Shown: positions 35,640 through 45,028 of the stretch, one piece after another
Layout: each line of letters starts with the position of its first letter
How positions within the stretch are numbered: the first letter of the stretch is position 1
Assembly (NCBI GenBank): GCA_026398275.1
Contig: JAPLTF010000055.1
Location: forward strand, 1 to 64,000
Direction of reading: 5' to 3'
Source of the DNA: Verrucomicrobiota bacterium
Lineage (GTDB): Bacteria; Verrucomicrobiota; Verrucomicrobiia; Chthoniobacterales; Terrimicrobiaceae
DNA length: 64,000 bases
Translations under genes and position numbers: made by a program
Notes under the pieces: generated by a model
Databases searched by the model: none
What the model saw: the letters and a program-made list of their open reading frames with translations, nothing else
Told to the model about the DNA's origin: nothing

Positions 35640-35690
35640 TTCCTCCCTTCGCGTTCTTCGTGCCCTTCGCGGTGAATTCCGGATTGAGGC
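35640..35690 (+). repeat. Copy of the CTTCG(T/C)GGTGAATTCCGGATT intergenic motif
   Basis: The string around TTCTTCGTGCCCTTCGCGG followed by TGAATTCCGGATTG matches the tail of repeat copy A (31779-31820). It lies in the 159-base gap between the antitoxin and the GH36 gene, where nothing else is seen. Confidence 0.5.
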
Positions 35691-35697
35691 TATGCGT

Positions 35698-37650
35698 TCA
35701 GTCGCGTTTCCAGTGAAGCAGCGTGGCACTTTGCTTTTCTGGAAGATCAAATCCGAGGCCTTCGCGGAGCGATTCGCCGGAGATTTTCCGGGAGGTTCCG
35801 TTGCCGAGATCGGTTACCGAATAATGGGCTCCGGCGGTGGCGAAGGACAGCGGCCAGCGCGAGGTGGGGGCTCCGTGGAAACGATAGGCGGCCACGAGGC
35901 CCTCGCTGCGATCGTAGGATGACCACGCGGCGACATCCCAGTCGTCGAGGTTCTGCGGGACCGGGCTGATCTGCTGGAAATCCTGCACCAGCAGATGACG
36001 ATACTCTTTGTAACGCGAGACCCAGAACCGGCAGCGCTCGGCGGCTGCTGGATTGAGTGAGGCGATGTCGCCGTCAAAAGCGAGCTTGCCGGTCGCGCGG
36101 CTGAGGATCTCGTGGTCGATGTTCGCGAAATCGGTCTGCCCTTTGTCCACGGCGACGGAGGTGTTCGGACAATTGCCGGGCAGGAGCAACTGGCAGCGCA
36201 GTTGCATCGCGCGGCAGATGGCGGCGTTGTGCGTGTGGTCGCTGAACCAATGCGTATGCGAGCGGGCAATCGTCCCAAAGTCGATCCGGCGTCCGCCGCT
36301 GGCGCAATTCTCGATCATCCATTCCGGGTGCCGTTCACGCAGGACATCCAGCACGCGGTAGAGTCCCTGGCAGTAGGCGAACTGGATCTTGCCGGTCGGG
36401 TCCGCCGCTTCCCAGTAGGGCAACGGCGCGATGTTGTAGTCGAGCCGGCTCCAACGCAGTCCTAGACTCGTGATCCAGAAACTGATCGTCTCGATCATCC
36501 AATCCTGCGCGTCGCGGCGGGCGAGGTTAAGGTGGTAGTTGCCTTTGCGGCCCTTCCCGGCTGGCACGGGCCAGAAAAATTCTGGATGTTCCCGGAGCGC
36601 CTGGCTGCCCTCCATCGCGCGCTCGCACTCGAACCAAAGCCCGAACTGCATGCCTTTCGAACGCACGTAATCGGCCAGCGGTTCGAGTCCGTCAGGATAT
36701 TTTATCGGAATGGCCTCGTTCCAGTTGCCGACATCCTGCTCAAAGTCGCCGAACCAGCCCGCATCGTGGCAAAAAATCTCGACGCCCATTTCCGCCGCGC
36801 GATCCACCTGCCGGCGCATCACCTCGTCGTTCACTTCGTTGCCGAGCCCGAACCAGTGATCGTAGGTGACTCGCGGATAAGGCCGCTCGCCGAGATATTC
36901 CGGCTGGAGATGCTGGTAAATATAGCGGCGGAGCGAGTTGGTTCCACCGGCGAAACCACCATGGAAACCACCGAGATGAACGACCGGAAAATCCAGGGTC
37001 TCCTCCGGATCAAGCGTCAGGTTGGAGATCATGCCGTCGGGCATGAGGTGGGCAGTCACCCCGAAACAATTATCCGCCTTGCGCGCGAAACTCCGCATGA
37101 TCCAGTCGCCCGACCACTCCAAACCAAACCAGAAGCCCGGCGCATCCGCTTCGCTCCCCCGCTGCACCATGAGGATAGGCATGTTTTTTTCGCTCCCGCC
37201 CCGGCGCGCATAATCGAAGCCGCCGATGCTGTGCGAGTTGGCACCCTCTTGGAGGTGGGCATACTGGTGCACGGCATAGGCCGTCGGCGGATAGTCGTTG
37301 CAATCCGCCCCGCCGGCAGACTCACGCACCTGCCAGTCCGCCTGATCCCAGTCGAACGCCGCGTGGAATTGCACCGCAGTGAACCGCCGGACGTCGGCTC
37401 CGTCGTTGCGGATCGCTGCAGTGAAGCGCCCGGCGCCGTGGCTCTCGATGCGCTCGACCTTGATGGCCAGAGTCAGGTTGCCGCCGGTTTCGCGATAGAG
37501 CCATTCGCCGCAGGCACCGTTGATGGCTGGATCTGCCTGCAAGTCAAAACCGATGAAACGGCCTTCCACGTCCATGAGGGTGATACCGGGAACGGAGTGC
37601 GCCCGGAGCGGGGCGGCAATTTTTCCCAACAGAAAAGTCAGCGGACTCAT
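35698..37650 (-). CDS. GH36 alpha-galactosidase-like glycosidase
   Basis: A 650-residue GH36/clan GH-D enzyme. An N-terminal beta-sandwich (to residue ~255) precedes a TIM barrel with CHDAGWFGDF, GLWFECERAMEGS, the nucleophile Asp404 in WSRLDYN, ENCASGGRRIDFG and the acid/base Asp471 in HWFSDHT. A C-terminal beta domain closes the protein. No signal peptide is present. The family hydrolyses alpha-galactosides or alpha-N-acetylgalactosaminides. It is last in a minus-strand run with two six-hairpin proteins. Confidence 0.9.
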   Translation of the reverse strand: MSPLTFLLGKIAAPLRAHSVPGITLMDVEGRFIGFDLQADPAINGACGEWLYRETGGNLTLAIKVERIESHGAGRFTAAIRNDGADVRRFTAVQFHAAFDWDQADWQVRESAGGADCNDYPPTAYAVHQYAHLQEGANSHSIGGFDYARRGGSEKNMPILMVQRGSEADAPGFWFGLEWSGDWIMRSFARKADNCFGVTAHLMPDGMISNLTLDPEETLDFPVVHLGGFHGGFAGGTNSLRRYIYQHLQPEYLGERPYPRVTYDHWFGLGNEVNDEVMRRQVDRAAEMGVEIFCHDAGWFGDFEQDVGNWNEAIPIKYPDGLEPLADYVRSKGMQFGLWFECERAMEGSQALREHPEFFWPVPAGKGRKGNYHLNLARRDAQDWMIETISFWITSLGLRWSRLDYNIAPLPYWEAADPTGKIQFAYCQGLYRVLDVLRERHPEWMIENCASGGRRIDFGTIARSHTHWFSDHTHNAAICRAMQLRCQLLLPGNCPNTSVAVDKGQTDFANIDHEILSRATGKLAFDGDIASLNPAAAERCRFWVSRYKEYRHLLVQDFQQISPVPQNLDDWDVAAWSSYDRSEGLVAAYRFHGAPTSRWPLSFATAGAHYSVTDLGNGTSRKISGESLREGLGFDLPEKQSATLLHWKRD

Positions 37651-37672
37651 TTTGGATTTTCGATATCAGATT

Positions 37673-39901
37673 TCAAAGTTCAGGTTTCAGCGTTTCAGAC
37701 AGCGTTTCGCCGGGTTGGAGGGTGACGGTATGGGCTTTCAGCAAATAATTCTGTCGAAGCGGGCGAGCGGCTTGCGGGCCGTCCTCGGCGAGGATTTTGA
37801 CCGTGGCGGGGAAGGTCGTTGGGTTGTGGATGCGCAGGCTGACAGGATGGCCGTCCCGGAGGATCGGTTCGACAGCGAGGTGATCGAACACGGTGACTTC
37901 GCCGGTATCCGTCCGCACGTAGATGCCGGGGACTTCCATGACGGTGAGCATGAGGGATACCTCGACCCAGCAGGTGCCGTGGAAGACGCCCCCGAGGTTG
38001 TTGTCCCAATCGCCGGTGTTGAGGCGCTCGTTGATCCAGCCGGAGGGCATGGTCTTGCCTCCCTTCGCGACAATCGGACGGTCTTCGCGCGAGAGGTATT
38101 GGGGGAGGTTGTGCGCGAGTTCGAGCAGCAACTGGCGATAGATCGGCCGCCCGGTCGCGCGGTGGAGCTTGAGGTAGGAATTTCCGGAAAGCGTGCAGAG
38201 CGCCGGGGCACCGTGGCCGTTCTGCGAGTTGGCAAATACTCCGCCCGCGCTTCGCATGCCCAAACGTCCGAACTCGGTCTCCGCCGGAAACGCATAGTCA
38301 TACGAGAGCTGCCAGGTGGCGAGCTGGGCGGCGGCCTCCTCGGCGGCGTCGAGCCACTTCTGCTTGCCGGTGACTTCCCAGAGCGTGATGTAGCCTTCGA
38401 GTAATCCGGCGGCGGACTCGGAATCCGGACATTGCAGGATTTCGCCCGGCCCGCCGTTGGTGATCCCCTTGCGGGTGAACTCTCGGAGGTAGTAGTCTGC
38501 GATGGCCTCCGCGGTTTCGAGGTAGGAAGGCTCATTGTAAAATCCCGCCGCCAGCGCCAGCCCGGCGGGAGTGATCCCCGCGGAGGCTGAGCCGCCGACG
38601 ATGATGTCGCCGGTGTGGATGTCCACGAACTGACCGAGCTGGCCGTATTTTTTCCAGAGCGCGACAAAGGCATCCGCGCAGCGGCGCGTCCCGGAAACCC
38701 ATGCCGCCGGCGGAGCCCAACCCGGTTCCTGGCGGGTGATGAGGTCAAATTGCTTGAGTAGGAAATAGAGCATGTCCCCGCTCTTACGGACCAGATGGTA
38801 GTGGTCGCGGTCCGGGTGAGGCCGGGCCTGCGGCGTCCACTTGTCGATATCGAATCCGTCGCCCGACCAGACGCCCTTGTGATAGCAGCCGTGGAAGAAT
38901 CCCGAGGCTCCCTGGCCTCCCTTGGAAAAAACAAAATCGATCGTCTGTTTCGCCCGCTCGTGAGAAAGCGGACTGCCTTCGTGGAGCAGAGGCAGCGTGT
39001 TCATGAGCCCGCCGGTCCAGCCGGACTGGAAATCCTGGAAGCGGTTTTCCCCGAGCCCGACCCGGTAATATCCGCCCTCCGCGCTCCAGTTGTCGCGGTT
39101 GTATTTGTGTTCCTGGATCGCCCAGGCGGCGGAGAACGGAAGCTGGGGCGGCGAGAGTTCGGGGCTGCCGGTGAGCGTATAGCGCTCGTCGAGCAGACGG
39201 TCGAAGAGCTGTGGAATGTCGGCGCACGGGAACTCCACGGTCTTCACCGTAAGCGTGAGCGAGTCCCCGACGGTCAGATCCGCACCGCGGTCCGTCGAGG
39301 GCGTCTGTGTGTTGCACATCGTGTAGCGCGTGTTCTGGCGCACGCCGGGCGTCCCGATCGTGAGCGTGGCACTCTTACGGTCATCGCTCTCGACAAACTC
39401 GTATCCGGTCTCGCGCCCATTCTCGAAGGGGCGAGTGAGAACGAGAAGGCCGGATTTGCGGAGCGGGTCGAAGAGCCCAACAGTCGGCACGGCCATCGCA
39501 CCCGCGAGCAGATGAAAGCCCGAGGGACCGGAGCCATGGTTAAGCCGGAGGATGTCCGTGATCAGCGGAGGCTGGTCCGGTGAGAGATCCTTGGGGTCGC
39601 TAAGGATCGGGGGGTATTCCAACGGACGGACTTCGAACCGGTTTCCGGCGTAGGCCAAGCCCGGAAAGAGCAAATAATGCTGCGGGCTCCACTGGGGGAA
39701 CGAAAGCTCAATGAGAAGCGCCACGTTTTCCGCACGGCCTTCCAGGAGAATCAGGCGGATTTGAGATGCGTCGTTCGCGGCCTTGAGTTCCCACCGGCAT
39801 CCGGCAAAGGAGAACGGTGCGGTGTCGAGGGGAATGCGGATTTCTTCACAGAGCGACGAGCCGTCGTAGCGCTGGACTTTGGCGGTATAATGTTGGTTCA
39901 T
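37673..39901 (-). CDS. Six-hairpin glycosidase-like protein, paralogue 1
   Basis: A 742-residue protein with an N-terminal beta-rich domain (~300 residues) and an (alpha/alpha)6-type helical domain (SSAEGG-type hairpins, for example SGDMLYFLLKQFDLITRQEPGW and AGLLEGYITLWEVTGKQKWLDAAEEAAAQLATWQLSYDYAFP). The last 100 residues form a beta domain ending in VTLQPGETLSETL. It shares architecture and motifs with the next gene (40000-42366), so they are paralogues. No signal peptide. The catalytic family is not recognised; a glycoside hydrolase acting with the GH36 enzymes is inferred. Confidence 0.65.
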   Translation of the reverse strand: MNQHYTAKVQRYDGSSLCEEIRIPLDTAPFSFAGCRWELKAANDASQIRLILLEGRAENVALLIELSFPQWSPQHYLLFPGLAYAGNRFEVRPLEYPPILSDPKDLSPDQPPLITDILRLNHGSGPSGFHLLAGAMAVPTVGLFDPLRKSGLLVLTRPFENGRETGYEFVESDDRKSATLTIGTPGVRQNTRYTMCNTQTPSTDRGADLTVGDSLTLTVKTVEFPCADIPQLFDRLLDERYTLTGSPELSPPQLPFSAAWAIQEHKYNRDNWSAEGGYYRVGLGENRFQDFQSGWTGGLMNTLPLLHEGSPLSHERAKQTIDFVFSKGGQGASGFFHGCYHKGVWSGDGFDIDKWTPQARPHPDRDHYHLVRKSGDMLYFLLKQFDLITRQEPGWAPPAAWVSGTRRCADAFVALWKKYGQLGQFVDIHTGDIIVGGSASAGITPAGLALAAGFYNEPSYLETAEAIADYYLREFTRKGITNGGPGEILQCPDSESAAGLLEGYITLWEVTGKQKWLDAAEEAAAQLATWQLSYDYAFPAETEFGRLGMRSAGGVFANSQNGHGAPALCTLSGNSYLKLHRATGRPIYRQLLLELAHNLPQYLSREDRPIVAKGGKTMPSGWINERLNTGDWDNNLGGVFHGTCWVEVSLMLTVMEVPGIYVRTDTGEVTVFDHLAVEPILRDGHPVSLRIHNPTTFPATVKILAEDGPQAARPLRQNYLLKAHTVTLQPGETLSETLKPEL

Positions 39902-39999
39902 TTGGTGCTTATCTTTTCAAGTTCCTTGTATTGACCTCGATACGTCCCACATGGCATTGGCCACGCGGGACGAGACGGGGGCGGCAGAAGAGGGGGGCA

Positions 40000-42366
40000 T
40001 CATTTCACAAAAGTCCCGCCGGGCGGCAGTTGGACTTGGCATGTCTTTCCGCCGCGCACGCGGATGGTGGCTGTGGCGCTGAAGCCCGTGGGGTTGGTGA
40101 CGGAGAGCACCCCGCTCTCCATCGAGACTTCGAGGTGATCCAGGCACCATGCTTTTTCCCCGTCCACATAAACCGACGGCAACTCGACGCTTTGCTGGAG
40201 GAATGCGGAGAGAACCCAACCGGCCTCGCCCAAGTAAACGTCACCTAATTCGCTCATCGTATCGCTCTGGGACTGGCATTCGGTCACACTGCCGGGTTTC
40301 AAGCTGCCCCAGTCCTGACCCTCCCGCACCATTTGCTGAAGCCCGGCCCGGCGCCAGTCGGCAAGAAGTTCGATCCATGCGACGTCACCGGTTGCCTCGT
40401 AGAGATCGATCAGTTCGCTGGCGGAGTTGGTGCACGGGGTCGGCACACCGGTGCTGTTCTGAGTGTTGGCGATCATGGTGCCTAGGCTGCGGATGCCATT
40501 GCGCGCAAGGCGCGAGTCCGCCGGGTATCGCACATTCTCGGTGACTTGCCAGCTCAGCAGGAGATCGGCGGCCTGCACAGCGCGGTCGAGATGGACTTGC
40601 GCGCCCGTCGCGCGCCACAGGGCGAGATACGCGCAGATGAGGGCATGCGCCGTCTCGTGATCTCCCGCGCAGTAGCAATCGACCGGACGTCCCCACGGGT
40701 CGCCGGTCAGGATCATGGTTTCATGGAGTTTTTCGCCGTAGCTTGCGGCATCCTCGAGATAATCGCTCCGGTTCCAACGGCGGGCCGCCTCGCACCAAAC
40801 ATCAATGACCATCGCCCCTCCCCCGCCACCGCGCCAGACCACTTCCTCCGTGCCGGGATCAATGAAAGAAGGGATCTCGCCTTCCCTGCGATAGACCCTT
40901 TGCAGGGCATCCACCGCCTTTTTAAGCGCGTCTTCCCAACGGTCCGCAAGGACGGCCGGGCACTCGACATCATCCCGCAGCGCATCGAGCAGGCGGAAGC
41001 CATGGCGGACGGTATCCGGTGTCCGGCACGCGCAGGCGGCCATCGCGTCGAGCCAGCCGAACCACCCCCGGGCGGGCATCCAGTTCTCGCCGTCGTAGGT
41101 CCCGTTGAAAAGTCCGGTCCCGGCCTGCGCACCCGAGTCCAGGAGAAAGGAAAGCATGCGGCGCACACGTTCACGGACCACCGCATCGCCCAACCGGTAA
41201 AGTGGATTCATGACCTCCAGCCCCCAGACCCAGCCAAGTTGAAGGACCTTGTTTGGGCCTTTGCGAAGGTCGCCCGCTGTCACAAACCAATAAAAACCGC
41301 GTCCCTCGTCCCAGTTCTCGCGGTTGATTTTTTCGAGCGCGGCCCTTGCGATCTCCGAGGCCGGCGAGGTGTTCTCGACCTGCTGCCCGATTCTGCGCCT
41401 TTCCCAGGAGCGCCGGTAGGAGCGCACCAAAGTCGGCACATCGCCGCACTTTTGCACATGGAAACGCGCATTGATCGTGATCAGGTTGTCCGGCGCGGGC
41501 GGGACATTGCCTCCGCCCGGACCGCGCTGTTCGAGCGGCGGGGTAGGCAGGATGAAGCGGCAGATGTTGTAACGACGGTCGCGTGTCCCGGGCGCTTTGA
41601 GGGTGACAAGGTGCCTGTCGGAAACCGGATCGGCCGAGTAGGAAAAACCGGTGAACCCGTATTCGCACTCGCGATCAACCTGGATATGCAGCCCGGTCTC
41701 CCGTTCGCGGTCAAGGACCAGCACATCCGGCGATGCAGGATTGTGGGAGAGCACCTCGACCGTCCATCCGGTTGAGGCGTCCTGGCGGGGAATGTCGGTC
41801 ACGATCCGAAGCGGGCGCTCGTGGAGCCGGAGTTCCTGCATCTCCCGGCGGGTCATTGTTGGGCAGTAGCCGCGTGGAAGAATCATGTCCGCCTTGTTGC
41901 CTCCATACATGAGGCCGGGGATACCGTTCCATGAGGTGGCTGGGTTGGCGCAAAGACTGACCGGCAGATGCAGCGACACCATTCCCAAGGACCCCCATCC
42001 GGTCACACTCCCATCCCAGGGGTGCTGCGCTGCGTGGGTCAGGCGCAGGGAGGCGGAAGTAAAGAATCCTTCGCCCTCTTTCTCGACACGCATGTCGGCA
42101 ACCCAGATATTTCCGTAGCGGTCGGCGGCCTCGCCGGAAAGCTCGACGATCTCTTCGGACGAATGACACACACGGTTCCATGTAATGGCATCCACCTCCC
42201 AAAGACGTCCGTTCTCGCCGTAAAAGGCGACATCGGCATGGGGAATTCTCGCAACTGGAGCCTCTCTAGAGAGGAGCAGGAGTTCGAGGGTTCCGTCTGA
42301 CTGTTCAATGACTTTCAACTGGCTGGAGCCGTTGGAAAGATAGGTGTTCTGTTGGTTTTGGTTCAT
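40000..42366 (-). CDS. Six-hairpin glycosidase-like protein, paralogue 2
   Basis: A 788-residue relative of the preceding gene: an N-terminal beta domain (LSNGSSQLKVIEQSDGTLELLLLSREAPVARIPHADVAFYGENG), a helical toroid with GWFGWLDAMAACACRTPDTVRHGFRLLDALRDD and CYCAGDHETAHALICAYLALWRATGAQVHLDRAVQAADLLLSWQVTENVRYPADSRL, and a C-terminal beta domain. No ribosome site decides the start; ATG 42366 (MNQNQ) is chosen by analogy with MNQHY of the paralogue. Earlier ATGs at 42387 and 42414 are possible. Function unknown beyond the fold. Confidence 0.62.
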   Translation of the reverse strand: MNQNQQNTYLSNGSSQLKVIEQSDGTLELLLLSREAPVARIPHADVAFYGENGRLWEVDAITWNRVCHSSEEIVELSGEAADRYGNIWVADMRVEKEGEGFFTSASLRLTHAAQHPWDGSVTGWGSLGMVSLHLPVSLCANPATSWNGIPGLMYGGNKADMILPRGYCPTMTRREMQELRLHERPLRIVTDIPRQDASTGWTVEVLSHNPASPDVLVLDRERETGLHIQVDRECEYGFTGFSYSADPVSDRHLVTLKAPGTRDRRYNICRFILPTPPLEQRGPGGGNVPPAPDNLITINARFHVQKCGDVPTLVRSYRRSWERRRIGQQVENTSPASEIARAALEKINRENWDEGRGFYWFVTAGDLRKGPNKVLQLGWVWGLEVMNPLYRLGDAVVRERVRRMLSFLLDSGAQAGTGLFNGTYDGENWMPARGWFGWLDAMAACACRTPDTVRHGFRLLDALRDDVECPAVLADRWEDALKKAVDALQRVYRREGEIPSFIDPGTEEVVWRGGGGGAMVIDVWCEAARRWNRSDYLEDAASYGEKLHETMILTGDPWGRPVDCYCAGDHETAHALICAYLALWRATGAQVHLDRAVQAADLLLSWQVTENVRYPADSRLARNGIRSLGTMIANTQNSTGVPTPCTNSASELIDLYEATGDVAWIELLADWRRAGLQQMVREGQDWGSLKPGSVTECQSQSDTMSELGDVYLGEAGWVLSAFLQQSVELPSVYVDGEKAWCLDHLEVSMESGVLSVTNPTGFSATATIRVRGGKTCQVQLPPGGTFVK

Positions 42367-42419
42367 ATTGTTAAAGTTGGAAGGCATGGGGATTAACTGC
42401 ACTGGCCTAGCCATAGTTC

Positions 42420-42665
42420 TCACTTTGGCAAAGCTTTGATGATTGCCCATAAATATCGAGAAACGGTTTTCCCAAATAGCAGGAAAGAGAGCCCAAAGAT
42501 GATTGTGGATATAGGAATCGAGATCAAACCGAGTAAATAGTTATTGCTTGGAGGGCATGCGAAACCCAACCCGCAAATAATTCCAACGAGGAAGCCAGAC
42601 ATGCATCCCCACAAAAACCGCTCTTTTGCTGATAGCGTTTTGAAATCGGGCTCAAATTGGGACAT
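42420..42665 (-). CDS. Small two-helix membrane protein (hypothetical)
   Basis: An 81-residue protein with two hydrophobic segments (CMSGFLVGIICGLGFACPP and YLLGLISIPISTIIFGLSFLLFG) and a basic end. I do not recognise a family. Its start codon lies inside an intergenic repeat (GGGACATGCCC), so it may have been carried with or created by that insertion. Codon use and base composition are more AT-rich than the neighbouring glycosidase genes, suggesting foreign origin. Confidence 0.5.
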   Translation of the reverse strand: MSQFEPDFKTLSAKERFLWGCMSGFLVGIICGLGFACPPSNNYLLGLISIPISTIIFGLSFLLFGKTVSRYLWAIIKALPK

Positions 42666-42737
42666 GCCCGTCCCTCCATGGTCCTTCCTCTCTTCGTTTC
42701 CTTCGTGCATTTCGTGGTAAATTCCTAATGCCGGATT
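42655..42737. repeat. Dispersed intergenic repeat, partial copy D
   Basis: GGGACATGCCCGTCCCTCCA followed by a TTCCTCTCTTCGTTT..TTCGTGCATTTCGTGGT tail. It matches the downstream part of copy B (48218-48290). It covers most of the gap between the GH36 gene and the small membrane protein. Confidence 0.65.
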
Positions 42738-42747
42738 CTGGCTCATT

Positions 42748-44898
42748 TTATGGTTTCTGAAGGGAAAGGATGGTTGAACGAAATTCGCCCGTAAGTTCGA
42801 GATGCAGGGTTTTCCCTTTCAAAACGCCTTGGAGTCCCGATTTCGCTGGCCAGGTTTCTTCCACCTTCCATCCGGGCCCCGGCATCGGGATTGCCACGGA
42901 TTTCGGGAAGGGTTTTCCAAACGTGTGGGCCACAAGAAGCGCGCGATCCCCGCGCGACGCAGTGCGCAGCACGGCCTGCCAGCCTTGCGGGTGGCGCCAG
43001 CTTTTGCCGGCCTCGCCGTGAAAAGTGGACTGGCCGTCGCGGATAACGCGATAGACGCGTCGGTAAAGCTCCATCGCCGAGACGGCGAGTTTCCATTGGG
43101 CGGGCGATAGGTCGTGAACTTCTCCCGAGAGGCACATGCGGCCGAGAAAACAGGCGGCCAGCGAGTAGGCGAGGCGCTGGACGGAGTCAGCTTTGCGGAG
43201 GACGGCCCAGATCTGCGACTGCCGGGGGAGAATGAGGCGCTGGAGATTGGCGGCGATGATCGGGATCTCGCGCGTTTCATGCGCGTCGGAAAACGATCCC
43301 ATCGCGCAGAGGCCCATCATTGAAGGTTCGAGGCGGTGACCGCCGGACGAGCAGTTCTCGATGACGAGGTCCGGGATTTCCTCACGGAGTTTGCGAAAGA
43401 ATTTCTGCACGCCCTCGATGTGCTGGCGCAGCCCCTCTCCGGGCGACTCCGCGCCATCAACTCCGAAGCCGATCGTGTCGTTGTAATCGACCTTGAGGTA
43501 GCCGAAGCCATTGTCGCGCAGGAGGTGGATCACCTTTTTGGTGAGATAATCGAAGGTTCGCGGATCGCGGAAATCCCAGAAACGCCTGCCCGTATCCAGT
43601 ACCCGTCCATTGCGACGCAGCAGTGCGTCTTCCCTGGCCGCGCGGGCGGAGTGAATTCCCAGCGTCTCCATCTCGAACCAAAGCCCCGGAATCAATCCGC
43701 ATTCGCGTATGGCTTGGGCGGTTGCCGCAAGACCGTTGGGAAAAAGACGTTTACTCGCCTCCCAATCCCCATGCCCCAAGGCCCAGTTCGTTCCCTCCTT
43801 CTCATACCAGCCCGCATCGATCACCAGATATTTGGCAGGCGTCCCTTGCATCCGTTTGGCCAGCGCAACCAGATTTTCCTGCGTGGGAGTGCCCCAGCTT
43901 GTGCACCACTCGTTCACCACAATGGGCAGGTCGTTCTCGATCTTCGGAAGGGCGGCGAGCGGTGCCTGCTGCGCGGAGCTGAGGCGCTGCGCGAGCTGGT
44001 CGATATTTCCCTTGATGCAGCCGATCGTGGCGACGGGTGTGTCGTAGCGGTCGCCCGACTTCAAGGTCTTGAACCAATGCCCGAACTCGCGGTCGGCCTG
44101 GCCGCCGGAAAGCGCAACGAAATCATCCTTGCGGTAAACCTCCATCTGCCACGAGCCGGGACAGGCGAGCTGCGCGCCCCAGAGCACGCCGGCCTCGCGG
44201 TCCTCCAGCGCGACAAAGGGAAAAAATCCGCGGACCGGCATGGAGCCGACCTGCCCGAAGCGTTCACAGGCGACGCCATGGCCGGTCCATGATCGCTCAA
44301 GTTGCAGGTCTTCGATGCCTTGCGTGTCGAGGCGTCCTTCGGCGCTCCAGGTCGAGCGGTAGCGATGAACCAGCAAACGATTCGGGGCGTCGTCGGAGGC
44401 ATAAGGCGTCATGCCGCCCAGCGAGAAGCTGCTGAGCATCTCGATGGTCACCGGTCTTTTTCCCGGATTGCGCACGCTGACCCGGCTGGAGAAGACCGGC
44501 GTGTTGCCGACCCAGGAAAGGTGATGCTCGCAGCGCAGTCCCGACGGGTGTTTGAGCGTGGTGACAACGAGTGTGCTGCCGTTTTTTTTGTAAACCTTCT
44601 GACTGATAAATTCCAGAGCGGTCGTGGAAGGCCCCCCCCTCATCGTGCGCCCTTGGGACGAAGGGCCGTATTTGTCCTCCATGCACTTGATCTGCACGAG
44701 CGAATCGAACACCCAGGCACTCATCGGTTGCCAGCGGGCCGGCAACCCCCGGATTTCGACATCGGGTGGCAGGAACTCGCGGTGTTTTACCGTCGCAAGT
44801 CCCTTGGGAAGCAGCGAGAGCTGAGGCGCGCCTTTGCCAGCGGTGTCAAAGCGGACAATCGTATCGCCCACGGTGAATTGAGATAGTGTCTTGATCAT
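42748..44898 (-). CDS. GH36-family alpha-galactosidase-like glycosidase
   Basis: A 716-residue clan GH-D enzyme distinct from the GH36 gene at 35698. N-terminal beta-sandwich; the barrel begins near residue 325 (PIVVNEWCTSWGTPTQEN), with YLVIDAGWYEKEG, the nucleophile Asp471 in FGYLKVDYND, IENCSSGGHRLEPS and the acid/base Asp538 in GSFSDAHE. No signal peptide. Expected substrates are alpha-galactosides. It opens the glycosidase run upstream of the six-hairpin genes, separated from them by a repeat. Confidence 0.9.
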   Translation of the reverse strand: MIKTLSQFTVGDTIVRFDTAGKGAPQLSLLPKGLATVKHREFLPPDVEIRGLPARWQPMSAWVFDSLVQIKCMEDKYGPSSQGRTMRGGPSTTALEFISQKVYKKNGSTLVVTTLKHPSGLRCEHHLSWVGNTPVFSSRVSVRNPGKRPVTIEMLSSFSLGGMTPYASDDAPNRLLVHRYRSTWSAEGRLDTQGIEDLQLERSWTGHGVACERFGQVGSMPVRGFFPFVALEDREAGVLWGAQLACPGSWQMEVYRKDDFVALSGGQADREFGHWFKTLKSGDRYDTPVATIGCIKGNIDQLAQRLSSAQQAPLAALPKIENDLPIVVNEWCTSWGTPTQENLVALAKRMQGTPAKYLVIDAGWYEKEGTNWALGHGDWEASKRLFPNGLAATAQAIRECGLIPGLWFEMETLGIHSARAAREDALLRRNGRVLDTGRRFWDFRDPRTFDYLTKKVIHLLRDNGFGYLKVDYNDTIGFGVDGAESPGEGLRQHIEGVQKFFRKLREEIPDLVIENCSSGGHRLEPSMMGLCAMGSFSDAHETREIPIIAANLQRLILPRQSQIWAVLRKADSVQRLAYSLAACFLGRMCLSGEVHDLSPAQWKLAVSAMELYRRVYRVIRDGQSTFHGEAGKSWRHPQGWQAVLRTASRGDRALLVAHTFGKPFPKSVAIPMPGPGWKVEETWPAKSGLQGVLKGKTLHLELTGEFRSTILSLQKP

Positions 44899-44929
44899 TT
44901 TCTGAGTTGAGATGGGAATTTGAACTGTC

Positions 44930-44980
44930 AGCGGTCTCTTCGTGTTGGACGATTGTCAAGTGGCTGGAGCCGCCGGAAAG
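44930..44980 (-). pseudogene. N-terminal fragment of a six-hairpin paralogue
   Basis: On the minus strand this reads LSGGSSHLTIVQHEET, close to LSNGSSQLKVIEQSDG of the 40000-42366 gene, with clear DNA similarity as well. No full gene follows, so it is a relic of a duplication. It lies in the 130-base gap between the CBM-like and GH36 genes. Confidence 0.55.
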
Positions 44981-45028
44981 ACGAGGCGCCACAGCGGCGG
45001 GACTGCGATGCGTGGTTAATGCGATGGC

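Noticed and set aside
36532-37725. Long plus-strand open frame opposite the GH36 gene
   Set aside because: It mirrors the GC-rich GH36 coding sequence, has no family signature and no ribosome site. Similar antisense frames (for example 12082-13176, 46483-47967) are also by-products of base composition.
42420-42746. A longer form of the small membrane protein starting at 42746
   Set aside because: The extra 27 residues are encoded by repeat copy D and show no family feature.
35698-44898. A polysaccharide utilisation locus of the SusCD type
   Set aside because: No TonB-dependent receptor or SusD-like gene is present anywhere in the window.
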